A DNA stretch of 64,000 bases from Fen-178 sp049516835. Its GTDB lineage: Bacteria; Acidobacteriota; Terriglobia; Bryobacterales; Bryobacteraceae. Location of the stretch: assembly GCA_049516835.1 (NCBI GenBank), contig JBEKSR010000001.1:70472-134471 (forward strand), in the 5' to 3' direction. The translations under genes were made by a program, and so were the position numbers. Below are positions 7,291-15,723 of the stretch, in pieces. Each line of letters begins with the position of its first letter. Position 1 is the stretch's first letter. A model generated the notes under the pieces. That model did no database searches. It worked only from the letters and a program-made list of their open reading frames with translations, and was not told the DNA's origin.

Positions 7291-8331
7291 CTATGGGGAC
7301 TTGCGCTGCAGGTTCACCGGGGCCCGCTCGCGGTCCAGTCCCTCGAAATGGAAACGCCACTCCAGCGGGACGGTTTCCGGCAGGTAGCATTTTCGGTCGT
7401 CGCAAGCCTGGTACCGCAATGATCCCTTGAGGATTAGCTCGCCCGAGGGGGTAACCAGCGTCCTGACAGCATTTTCCGGCCCGAAGGTGATCTCCCGCGT
7501 GATCCGCACGCGCCCTCGATATACCGGCGCCGTCTCGCCGATGGCCTTCAGGTGCAACTTCCGCGAGGCTGGGTACTGGAAGGGGTGCGCCTTGGCGGCG
7601 GGGCTTTCCTCGAGCTTCCAGTCGATCGGAATGTAACCCTCGACGCCGGGAGCGTAGACGTGCATATTGGGCTTGAGATCGAGCTCCAGGCTAAGCACGA
7701 TGCGATGTCCGGGCCGCGCCACGGGCATGCTGGCCGCCGTAGTCAGGCGCAGGTGGTTGGTCTCGACGGAGCCGCTGGCCGCATCCGCCAAGGCTCCAAA
7801 CTGCCGCACCAGGATGTCGGAAGCGGATACGCGTTCGCGGAAGTCCTCTTCGAAGTACTTGGCGACAACCGTCCCCTTGGCATCCAACACGAACGTTCCG
7901 GGGCACGGAACGCCAAACTGCGGCGTGCCCGGCTTCACCGTCTCGTTCAAAATGCCGAAGGCGCGGATGATCGTCGATTGCGGATCGGAGAGCAGTGGAA
8001 AGGTGATGTGCCTCCGGCCAGCGAAGTTCTTCAATACCTCTACCGAGTCGTAACTGACAGCGGCCAGCCCGAGGCCCTGCTTGCGGATTCGATCCAGATT
8101 CTGTTCCAGCTCGACGAGCTGGATCTTGCAGAACGGTCACCAGTCCGCGGAACGGTAGAACACCAGCATGGCGCCCTTGGGGCCCATGATGGACTTCAGT
8201 GTCTGGGTCCGGCCCGCCTGGTCCAGCGCCGAGAATTCAGGCGCCGGGCTCCCCGCGGCAGGCCCGGTCTTGATGTTCTGCCCGTACAGCGCCGCGACGG
8301 CGACCAATGGAAGCCACGAGACTCGACGCAT
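7291..8331 (-). CDS. Selenocysteine peroxiredoxin fused to a DsbD-alpha-like domain (in-frame TGA)
   Basis: One 346-residue protein if the TGA at 8139-8137 is read as selenocysteine (U65). Residues 1-17 are a signal peptide. Residues about 25-190 are an AhpC/TSA redoxin domain: PAPEFSALDQAG, then FYRSADW-U-PFCKIQLVELE, FPLLSDPQ and PGTFVLDAKG. The TGA sits exactly where the redox Cys belongs, giving a UxxC pair (U65/C68). The frame stays open on both sides with uninterrupted family similarity. Residues about 195-340 resemble the N-terminal alpha domain of DsbD, with YQACDDRKCYLP (C310/C315). A SECIS-like hairpin follows the TGA. Inferred role: periplasmic peroxide or disulfide reduction fed by DsbD-type electrons. 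Ordinary gene callers would split it in two at the TGA. The alternative is a simple nonsense mutation. Confidence 0.85.
8099..8133 (-). promoter_or_regulatory. Bacterial SECIS-like hairpin
   Basis: On the mRNA strand, three bases after the TGA, TTCTG pairs with CAGAA (lower stem), then an internal CAAGA/A bulge, then a perfect 8-pair upper stem TCCAGCTC/GAGCTGGA closed by the loop GTC. The apical loop is 21 bases after the TGA, and a G-U in a short loop matches the known SelB-binding SECIS pattern. The hairpin lies within the coding sequence, as usual in bacteria. Confidence 0.8.
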
Positions 8332-8541
8332 ATAAACCCAGGATACCTCAACGTGCCGCGCGCGGACCCGGCTTCAGCGCGGAGTAAGATTACGGATCGA
8401 AGTTCCGGGTGAAAACGATGGGCAGGAGGCTCTCCAGGACGAAGAAGAATCGGCACCTGGTCTACAAGACATGGCACCAGCACTGGGGTTGGGCCACACT
8501 TCTCCGCCTGCAACCCATGGGACCCATCAGTTGGCCGGATG

Positions 8542-8982
8542 CTACGAAGCCGGCACCGGGCTGGGCGCGGCCTTTCTCACCGCGGGCTTTTTGGCCGCAG
8601 CTTTCTTGGCTGGTTTGGCCGCGGCTTTCGCAGCCGCCGCCTTCTTCGCCCTGAACTCAGCCCATCGCTTTCTGGTGGCTTCGGCAATGCGCTCGCGGGC
8701 GGCGGGACTCATGTTCCGCTTCTTCGCGGGCGCCTCTTTGGCCTTGTGGTACTCGGCCCACCGCTTCCGCTGCGCTCGCGCAATCCGCTTTCTTGCGGCC
8801 GCGCTCAACGGGCGCTTCCCGCCGCGGGCAGGCGGCGCTGCCTCGGCGGGCTCGGCGGCGGCGCGCGCCTCGGCCTTCAGCATGCCGCGAAGATCGGCCA
8901 TCTTCGCGTCTATTTGGTCAAGCTGGTGCTGATAACCTACCAGCGCCGCTTGGAGAGTTTCGGAATCCAGATGTGCAGGCAT
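8542..8982 (-). CDS. Basic Ala/Lys-rich protein with paired RKRWAE repeats (histone H1-like tail)
   Basis: A 146-residue protein in three parts. Residues 1-45 are likely coiled coil. Two related repeats follow, LSAAARKRIARAQRKRWAEY and MSPAARERIAEATRKRWAEF, about 33 residues apart. The C-terminus is a KAAAKPAKKAAAKK-type tail like that of bacterial H1-like proteins. This suggests nucleic-acid binding, possibly nucleoid-associated; that is inference. ATG at 8982 was chosen over an upstream TTG. A TATAAT at 8997-8992 (minus strand) sits about 10 bases before it, so the leader may be very short. Confidence 0.7.
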   Translation of the reverse strand: MPAHLDSETLQAALVGYQHQLDQIDAKMADLRGMLKAEARAAAEPAEAAPPARGGKRPLSAAARKRIARAQRKRWAEYHKAKEAPAKKRNMSPAARERIAEATRKRWAEFRAKKAAAAKAAAKPAKKAAAKKPAVRKAAPSPVPAS

Positions 8983-9034
8983 AAACAACCAATTATACGC
9001 ACAAGTGACTCGCCGTGGGTAAGTGGGCTAGTAA

Positions 9035-11983
9035 CTACGGTCTGGATGGCCCCGCTGCGATCTCCTGCTCGAGCGCCGCCAGCCGGTAGCGCTCGGCCAG
9101 CACGCCGGCATCCACGGCAGCCTCGAATTCCTTGGCCCTCAAGTCGGTTGCCATCCTCTGCAACTGCCGGACATAATCGCCCGCTCTCCTATTGCCGGCT
9201 TCGTCCAGAGCAGCGGCGGCATCTTCGACCTCGGAAATGCGTTCCTTCTCAAACTGGCCGATGGCCGCCGCCAGCTTGCTCCGCTCTTCCACGGCGGCCG
9301 GCCCGCGGGCGGCAAAGAACGCCCGATTCTGACGGAGCAACGCGGCCAGGTCGGCGTGGACCTTGCCCACCACTCCGCTCCAGCTTTCCATCCGCAGATT
9401 GGCCTGCTCCGCCGGTCTCTGAAAAGTGCTGGGCTTGGCCATGCTGGGAGAATCGTAGATGGCGTTGAAGACCAGCTTGTAGGCGCCGTGCGATTGCCCG
9501 CGCCACTGCGGCTTGAAACCGAACAGATAGATTCGCCCATCGCCGGAGAAGACTTCGAGCGCGGCGGCTCTTCCCTGAATGCGTTCGGGGTGCAGCAGGT
9601 AACCGCTCTCGAGCGGATTCCGGTCCCTGGGGTAAGTAGCCAGAACCGCGCCACGGAAACCGCTCTTCTGCTCGAACGCCGGTCCCCGCTCGAACATGAC
9701 AATCGGCTCGCGCGGCATTCCCCAAAGCGCCGGATGCGCCGGGTCGCGCAGCTCGATTCGCAGAAGCGATCCCGAGCAGTAAAACTGGTCGTTGCCGATG
9801 CCGCTCAGGATATTGGCGACCGGCAAATGGAGCTCATCAATGGCCATGAGCGAGGCGTTGTTGAATGCGATCAGAGTGCCTCCTCCATCGACGAAAGAGC
9901 GCAAGGCGTCCACGCCGGCCGGGCCCAGGCCGCCAGCGTACTCTCCGGGAATCGAGCCTGGCGCGTAACCGTCCATGATCGACCTCGGCGTGCCATCGGG
10001 GATGATGATCGCATCGAACCGCTCCCGCAGGTGCCCGGCCTGAATGTCGCCGTTGCGCAGCGTAATGGGCGCGAAGCCATAATCCTCGAGAATCCATCGA
10101 GTCCACCCCTCGTCGATGGCCGGAACCCAGGAGCGGTACAGGCCGACGCGAGGCTTCTTGGTGGAGACCGCGTCCTGGGGCAGTTTGGCGACGGCCGCCG
10201 CGTTCACGGAGTACTTGCGCGCGATCTCCGCCAGACGCTCCCGATCGATACCGGAGACCACCATGGCGCCCGGCTCCCCGTCGTTCTTGGCAAAACCGAC
10301 CTGGGCGCCAAGCTTGAGGGCCTCGTTGATCGCTTTGAAACTGGCGTTGGTCTGATGGCTGATTACGTAGGCCGCGCCGGTTCCCTGAACGCCGCCATCG
10401 GGAGGCGTCACTTCCTTGATCGGTTGCAGGCCGGCGCGCTGTTCGGGTGTGACTGGCTTCAGGACGGCCGCCACTTCCACCCCCATCTGCATGGGGAGAG
10501 TCCAGCCCGCCACATCGTAGGGCCGGATGGGCGGCCCATTCGGGGACTCTCGCAAATCCGGGTAATGTTGCGGCTCGAACAGTTCTTTCACCAGCGGAGC
10601 GAATGGCTGGTCCATCAGGACCACCCACGCGCCCCGGTACTCGCGGCCATTGGCCGCGAATGGCTGCGCGGCTTGGTGCACCTCGATGCCGTTGACGAGC
10701 AGCTTTTCCACCAGGATTGCGGCCGTGGGCGGGTCGCGCTGCTCCCGCGGGATGACGTAGGCAAACGGCGGCTCGTTGCGGAATCGCTCGATGTTATCGC
10801 GGCCAGCCTGGTAGCGGTTGAAGAGCAGCACCTGGCGGTATTTCGCCGCGGTGTCCAGCACCGCCATGGAGCCGCCCAGCATATAGCGGACAGCATCGCC
10901 CAAGCGCCACCAGCCGCCTTTCCAGGGGCTGTTGTAGAACACCTCCGAGCGCAAGAGCTGGCGATCCCTCGGAAAGTCCTCGACCGTGTAGAACTGGGGT
11001 GTCGCATAGCGGTACAGGGCGGTTTCCGTGAAGAAAGAGATGCTGTTCCGGAAAATGCTTGTGAAGTCCATGAACCCCGGATACCAGTTGTCGAAACCCA
11101 CCCGGTGGACCGCGCCGGGCATCTGGTGCTCGTCCAGATACGCGCCCATGTTGATGCCCAGCACATTGAGCCAGCGCATCATCAGAGGGTGAATATTGGA
11201 GGAGATGGGCTCGGTGAAAGGCGGGATGAAAATCCGCGCGGGAAAGGGCGCGGTCTGATGATGGCAGTAGAAGACCACCGGGGCGAACTCCAGCTCCGCG
11301 CGGGTTACTTCCCGCGATTCGAGCATGTTGTTCATGTAGCCGTCCCGGTTGTTGTCGTGGCCCACATACTCTTGATACAGATCCGGCAAGGGGCTCACTT
11401 CGTAGGGGGTGCCCAGGTTCTTCCGGTACCAGGCGACCACCTCATTCTGACCGTCCGGGTTGAGCGTCGGCCAGAGAATGACAATCACGTTGTCGAGGAT
11501 GGCGTCGATCTCGGGATTGCCCTCGGTGGCAACCAGTTTGTAAGCCAGCAGAATGGACTGCTGCGCGCCGGCCACCTCGCTGGAGTGCATGCCGCCATCG
11601 ATGTGCACGATGGCCTTGCCTTCACGGGCCAGCGCCTGGGCGGCTTCGCCGGTGAGCCCGCGGGCGAGGGCCAGCCGCTGAGAGATGGACTTGTACTGAT
11701 CCAACCGGGCCAAGTTCTGGGGCGAAGAGATGAGCGCGATCTCCCAATCCAGGCCACGTGTGGTCTTGCCCACGGAAATCATCTTGATCCGATTGGAACT
11801 CGCGGCCAGACGGTGGAAGTACTCCCGCGATTCGTCGTAGCTGGCAAGGTAGAAATCGTCGCCGGGCTTATGGCCGAGCACCGATTCCGGCGTGGGAACG
11901 GTTTGAGCCACGGCAGGGCCTGGCGATGACAGCAGGATGACCGTCGCCAGGGCCAAGGCGCAGATAACGGACTTTGCAGGCAT
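9035..11983 (-). CDS. Secreted M14 family zinc carboxypeptidase
   Basis: A 982-residue protein with a signal peptide (residues 1-26, ending AVAQ). The M14 domain (about 45-400) has the zinc ligands H133 and E136 in DGGMHSSEV and a later His in FYCHHQT (about 241). The substrate-binding region includes WPTLNPDG and DNNRDGYMN. The C-terminal half (about 420-980) holds a class I glutamine amidotransferase-like or ThuA-like segment (IIIPDGTPRSIMDG, SFVDGGGTLIAFNN) and an alpha-helical end. Large M14 proteins of this layout are common in Acidobacteriota. Likely role: trimming of peptides outside the cell. It faces away from the S9 peptidase gene across a short divergent intergenic region. Confidence 0.88.
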   Translation of the reverse strand: MPAKSVICALALATVILLSSPGPAVAQTVPTPESVLGHKPGDDFYLASYDESREYFHRLAASSNRIKMISVGKTTRGLDWEIALISSPQNLARLDQYKSISQRLALARGLTGEAAQALAREGKAIVHIDGGMHSSEVAGAQQSILLAYKLVATEGNPEIDAILDNVIVILWPTLNPDGQNEVVAWYRKNLGTPYEVSPLPDLYQEYVGHDNNRDGYMNNMLESREVTRAELEFAPVVFYCHHQTAPFPARIFIPPFTEPISSNIHPLMMRWLNVLGINMGAYLDEHQMPGAVHRVGFDNWYPGFMDFTSIFRNSISFFTETALYRYATPQFYTVEDFPRDRQLLRSEVFYNSPWKGGWWRLGDAVRYMLGGSMAVLDTAAKYRQVLLFNRYQAGRDNIERFRNEPPFAYVIPREQRDPPTAAILVEKLLVNGIEVHQAAQPFAANGREYRGAWVVLMDQPFAPLVKELFEPQHYPDLRESPNGPPIRPYDVAGWTLPMQMGVEVAAVLKPVTPEQRAGLQPIKEVTPPDGGVQGTGAAYVISHQTNASFKAINEALKLGAQVGFAKNDGEPGAMVVSGIDRERLAEIARKYSVNAAAVAKLPQDAVSTKKPRVGLYRSWVPAIDEGWTRWILEDYGFAPITLRNGDIQAGHLRERFDAIIIPDGTPRSIMDGYAPGSIPGEYAGGLGPAGVDALRSFVDGGGTLIAFNNASLMAIDELHLPVANILSGIGNDQFYCSGSLLRIELRDPAHPALWGMPREPIVMFERGPAFEQKSGFRGAVLATYPRDRNPLESGYLLHPERIQGRAAALEVFSGDGRIYLFGFKPQWRGQSHGAYKLVFNAIYDSPSMAKPSTFQRPAEQANLRMESWSGVVGKVHADLAALLRQNRAFFAARGPAAVEERSKLAAAIGQFEKERISEVEDAAAALDEAGNRRAGDYVRQLQRMATDLRAKEFEAAVDAGVLAERYRLAALEQEIAAGPSRP

Positions 11984-12026
11984 GTCTCAAATGGTAGCCG
12001 GGCGATTCGATGGATGTAAAGACGGG

Positions 12027-12053
12027 GTAGCGCCGGCGGTCTTGCCGCCGGTG
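12027..12053. repeat. Short GC-rich palindrome
   Basis: CGCCGGCGG (12031-12039) pairs with CCGCCGGTG (12045-12053) around TCTTG. The 13-base string GTAGCGCCGGCGG also begins another palindromic element at 31553, so the two belong to a dispersed repeat. It lies in the divergent intergenic region between the M14 and S9 peptidase genes. Confidence 0.5.
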
Positions 12054-12106
12054 GGGTGCCAGTTTGACTTCCCCTCGTGGTTTCCCATAAGATCTTCGTG
12101 TCTCCT

Positions 12107-14575
12107 ATGAAACCCGTATCAAGAGCTTCGATTCTCGTCCTATCGGCTCTGCTGCTTTTCGGCGCCGAGCCGTACCGGAAGCCGCCCCAAGCGGTTCTGG
12201 ACGTCCTGAACGCGCCCGCCACACCGGCCCTGTCACTCAGCCCCTCCCGCGCCTATGCCATTCAGGGTTCGCCGGTGCGCTATCCTCCCATTGCGGAACT
12301 GGCGCAGCCCATGTTGCGGCTGGCCGGGCTGCGCATCAATCCCCAGACCAACGGCCTGCACAATACAACCTTCGACAGCAGCCTGACGTTACGCAAGATT
12401 CCCGAAGGCACCGAGATCAAGGTGGACCTGCCGCCGGGCCCAGAGGGCGCCCCCAAGCTGGGCACGGGACGCTGGAGTCCCGACAGCACCCACTTCGCCT
12501 TCACGCACACTACGGCCAACGGCATCGAACTGTGGATCGGCGACACCGCCACCGGCAAGAGCCACAGGGCGGAAGGTGTGCGGGTCAACGGCGTCATGGG
12601 AGGAAGGGGCGTGCCCTTTGGGCCCGGCGGGCGCGGGGGCTTTGGCGGCGGGGCTTCCGACGTGCAGTGGATGCCCGATGGCAAAGCCTTGCTGGTGGAA
12701 ACGGTCAAGCCCAACCGCGGCGCGCCTCCGCCCGAGCCTTTGGTCCCCACCGGTCCGCATGTGCAGGAGAGCCTCGGCGGCGCCGCTCCCATGGAGACGC
12801 TCGAAGACATGTTGCAGAACCCGCATGACGAAGACTTGTTCGAGTATTACGCCACCTCGCAGCTTGCTCTTGTCGACCTCGCCAGCGGCAAGGTGACGCC
12901 CATTGGAAAGGCGGGAATCGTCGAGTCGGCGCGCATCTCGCCCGACGGCAAATACATCCTGGTGACCACCGTGCACCGTCCCTTCTCGTACCTCCACGCC
13001 GTAAGATCGTTCCCCAGGGAAATCGAGGTCTGGGACCGCGCCGGCAAGATTCTGCACAAGGTGGCCAGCCTGCCGCTCGAAGACAAGGTCCCCATCAACG
13101 GCGTGCCCACCGGCCCGCGCAGCGTCCAATGGCGGCCCAGCGAACCCGCGACGCTCATCTGGGCGGAGGCGCTGGATGGCGGCGATCTGAAAAACAAGGC
13201 GCCCTATCGCGACCACATCCTGGCGTTCGAGGCGCCGTTCACCGGCCAGCCGCGGGAGCTGCTCAAGACCGAGCAGCGGTTCCAGGGAATCCAGATGGCG
13301 GAAAAGGGTGGCATGGCGCTGGTGGAAGACTTCGAGCGCTTGAAGCGCTGGTCGCGCACCTTCCAGATCGACCTGGACAAGCCCGACGCGGCCCCCAAGC
13401 TGATCTGGGCGCGCAATAACCAGGATCGCTACCACGACCCCGGCCGCCCCATGGAAAAAACCCTGCCCAGCGGCGGTATGGCCATCCTGCAGGATGGCGA
13501 CAACATTTTCCTGACCGGCACGGGATCGTCGCCCGAGGGCGATCGGCCTTTCCTGGATCGCTTCAATCTCGCTACCCGGAAGACCGAGCGGCTGTTCCGC
13601 TCGGACGACCAGCACTACGAGACCGTGGTCGCGCTCCTCGATGCGCACGGAGAGAAGTTCCTGACGCGGCGCGAGAGCCCCACCGAGCCCCCCAACTACT
13701 ATGTGAGGACGCCCGCCGGGTCCATGACCGCAGTGACCAGGTTCCCCGACCCTCAGCCCTCGATACGCGGCATCCACAAGCAACTGGTGAAATACAAGCG
13801 CAACGATGGCGTGGACCTTTCCTTCACGCTGTATCTCCCTCCCGATTACAAGCCCGGCGAGAAACTGCCGACTTTGGTGTGGGCCTACCCCTACGAATAC
13901 AACGACGCCGACACCGCCGGCCAGGTGAGCGGCTCGACCCAGCGGTTCACCGAAATGACGGGCTATTCGCAATTGTTCTTCGTGCTCGACGGCTACGCCG
14001 TGCTGGACAACGCAGCCATGCCGGTGGTGGGCGATCCGGATACGGTCAATAACACTTATGTCGAGCAGATCGTGGCGGACGCCAAAGCGGCCATCGACAA
14101 GGCCACGGAGATGGGCGTGACCGACCCCGCGCGCGTGGGCGTCGGCGGACACAGCTACGGCGCTTTCATGACCGCCAACCTGCTGGCGCACTCGAACCTC
14201 TTCAAGGCCGGCATCGCCGAGAGCGGCGCCCACAACCGCACCCTGACCCCCTTTGGTTTTCAGAGCGAGACGCGCACCCTGTGGCAGGCGCCCGAGGTGT
14301 ACATCAAGATGTCGCCATTCATGTACGCCGACAAGATCAAGGCGCCGCTGCTGCTGATCCACGGCGAGGCCGACGACAACTCCGGCACGTTCCCGATTCA
14401 GTCCGACCGCATGTACCAGGCCGTCCGCGGCAATGGCGGCACCGTGCGCCTGGTCTTCCTTCCCTTCGAAGCCCACGGCTACCGCGGGAAGGAGACCATC
14501 GAGCACGTCTTGTGGGAGAAGTTCGCCTGGTTCGACAAGTACGTAAAGAACGCAGGCGCCGCCAGCGGCGACTGA
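12107..14575 (+). CDS. Secreted S9 prolyl-oligopeptidase-family serine peptidase
   Basis: An 822-residue peptidase. The ATG at 12107 begins a clear signal sequence (SRASILVLSALLLFGAEP); an upstream in-frame start at 12077 would bury it. An N-terminal beta-propeller (about 60-560) precedes an alpha/beta-hydrolase domain with the nucleophile in GVGGHSYGAFMT, the Asp in HGEADDNSG and the His in PFEAHGYRG. The layout is that of acylaminoacyl-peptidase or glutamyl-endopeptidase-like S9 enzymes. A Gly-rich loop GGRGGFGGGA lies inside the propeller. It probably cleaves short peptides in the periplasm, alongside the divergent M14 enzyme. Confidence 0.9.
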   Translation: MKPVSRASILVLSALLLFGAEPYRKPPQAVLDVLNAPATPALSLSPSRAYAIQGSPVRYPPIAELAQPMLRLAGLRINPQTNGLHNTTFDSSLTLRKIPEGTEIKVDLPPGPEGAPKLGTGRWSPDSTHFAFTHTTANGIELWIGDTATGKSHRAEGVRVNGVMGGRGVPFGPGGRGGFGGGASDVQWMPDGKALLVETVKPNRGAPPPEPLVPTGPHVQESLGGAAPMETLEDMLQNPHDEDLFEYYATSQLALVDLASGKVTPIGKAGIVESARISPDGKYILVTTVHRPFSYLHAVRSFPREIEVWDRAGKILHKVASLPLEDKVPINGVPTGPRSVQWRPSEPATLIWAEALDGGDLKNKAPYRDHILAFEAPFTGQPRELLKTEQRFQGIQMAEKGGMALVEDFERLKRWSRTFQIDLDKPDAAPKLIWARNNQDRYHDPGRPMEKTLPSGGMAILQDGDNIFLTGTGSSPEGDRPFLDRFNLATRKTERLFRSDDQHYETVVALLDAHGEKFLTRRESPTEPPNYYVRTPAGSMTAVTRFPDPQPSIRGIHKQLVKYKRNDGVDLSFTLYLPPDYKPGEKLPTLVWAYPYEYNDADTAGQVSGSTQRFTEMTGYSQLFFVLDGYAVLDNAAMPVVGDPDTVNNTYVEQIVADAKAAIDKATEMGVTDPARVGVGGHSYGAFMTANLLAHSNLFKAGIAESGAHNRTLTPFGFQSETRTLWQAPEVYIKMSPFMYADKIKAPLLLIHGEADDNSGTFPIQSDRMYQAVRGNGGTVRLVFLPFEAHGYRGKETIEHVLWEKFAWFDKYVKNAGAASGD

Positions 14576-14578
14576 CCC

Positions 14579-15643
14579 TCAGGCGATCAGCGTCAACGGC
14601 GGCCGCCGGTGGCGCCAGGCTTCCAGGCTGTGGACGGTGACGCCGGTGCTGCCCATGCACAGACCGACTCGATGCGCGGACGGCGTGTCTTCCAGGTGAC
14701 CCAGACGACACTCGACCAAATTGAGCAAGTGCGCCAGAGGGGAATCGGTCCGCTCCGGCTGATGGTGGTAGCGAATGGCCTCCACATACCTGGCGGGCAA
14801 TCTCCAGGACGCGGCAATGTCCGCGCCGGCGTTTCCATGGTCGCACCCGATCAGGAGGTTCTCGGCATACACCGGCGGGCATCCATAATCGAGCAGCCCC
14901 TGCATGGTGGCGGAATCGAATAGATTGAGCCGATCGATCAGCAGTTTGCCGATGTCGTGCAACAGCCCACACAGAAAAGCCTCTTCGCTGTCGATCCCCG
15001 GCGCCCGAGCCGCCAGGTGACGCGCCAGTTCGGCGGCTTCCAGCGCGTGCAGGAGCAGCGGCCGCATGGATGGCCGCGTGAAGATCGGCCGGAAGACGGT
15101 GGCCGCGATTCTGTCGATCTGCCCGGCGGCGGATTCCGGCCGGTCCAGAAGCTGCAAAATGCGAAGGGCAGCCTGCCGAAAGACCGGCAGCGACGACTTG
15201 GCAGAAACCTTGACGTCCGTTCCCCGCGTCACGTTCTCGAGCGCGTTCACGGGATCCATGCTCCACGAGTGCTCCTTGGCCAGGCGGCGCAGCTCGGCGA
15301 CGATTTCCGCGGTGGAACGCGGCTCGGTGGCGCGAAGCTCGTAAAGCTCGTCAAAGCGATTCGCGATATGGATGATCTCGGCCAGCCGCCGGAGGTGTTC
15401 GGGGGCATCCGCCGCGTGGTGGAAGGCGCGCAGCAGCGCCAGGATCAGCGCCTCCTCGTCCGCCAAGTGCGGAAGAGTTTCAAGCGGCGAATGGTGCAAC
15501 AGGGCCGCCGACTCGACACCGACCTTCACGGGAGACGCCAGAAACAGTTGGTGGGCGATGCACTGTGCGACCGCCGCAACTCGCCGGCAGTGACGGAGCA
15601 GGCACGAATCGGCGGGCGCGCACACACTGAGCTTCGGCGACAT
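14579..15643 (-). CDS. HDOD-domain signalling protein
   Basis: A 354-residue protein. The segment about 100-300 fits an HDOD/HD-like output domain: helical stretches, then LLHDIGKLLIDR and a CDHGNAGADIAASWRLP motif followed by AIRYHHQ. These His/Asp residues resemble those of HD-type phosphohydrolases, but full catalytic competence is unclear. HDOD proteins usually act in regulation of motility or c-di-GMP pathways. There is no membrane segment. It converges with the S9 peptidase, with three bases between stops. Confidence 0.75.
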   Translation of the reverse strand: MSPKLSVCAPADSCLLRHCRRVAAVAQCIAHQLFLASPVKVGVESAALLHHSPLETLPHLADEEALILALLRAFHHAADAPEHLRRLAEIIHIANRFDELYELRATEPRSTAEIVAELRRLAKEHSWSMDPVNALENVTRGTDVKVSAKSSLPVFRQAALRILQLLDRPESAAGQIDRIAATVFRPIFTRPSMRPLLLHALEAAELARHLAARAPGIDSEEAFLCGLLHDIGKLLIDRLNLFDSATMQGLLDYGCPPVYAENLLIGCDHGNAGADIAASWRLPARYVEAIRYHHQPERTDSPLAHLLNLVECRLGHLEDTPSAHRVGLCMGSTGVTVHSLEAWRHRRPPLTLIA

Positions 15644-15723
15644 GACCTTCTTCCTTTATCGGAGAATTTCTCAGGTCTTTCTCTGTTGTCCTTGGTTAAC
15701 AGCGCGCGCCGGAAGACGCTTCT

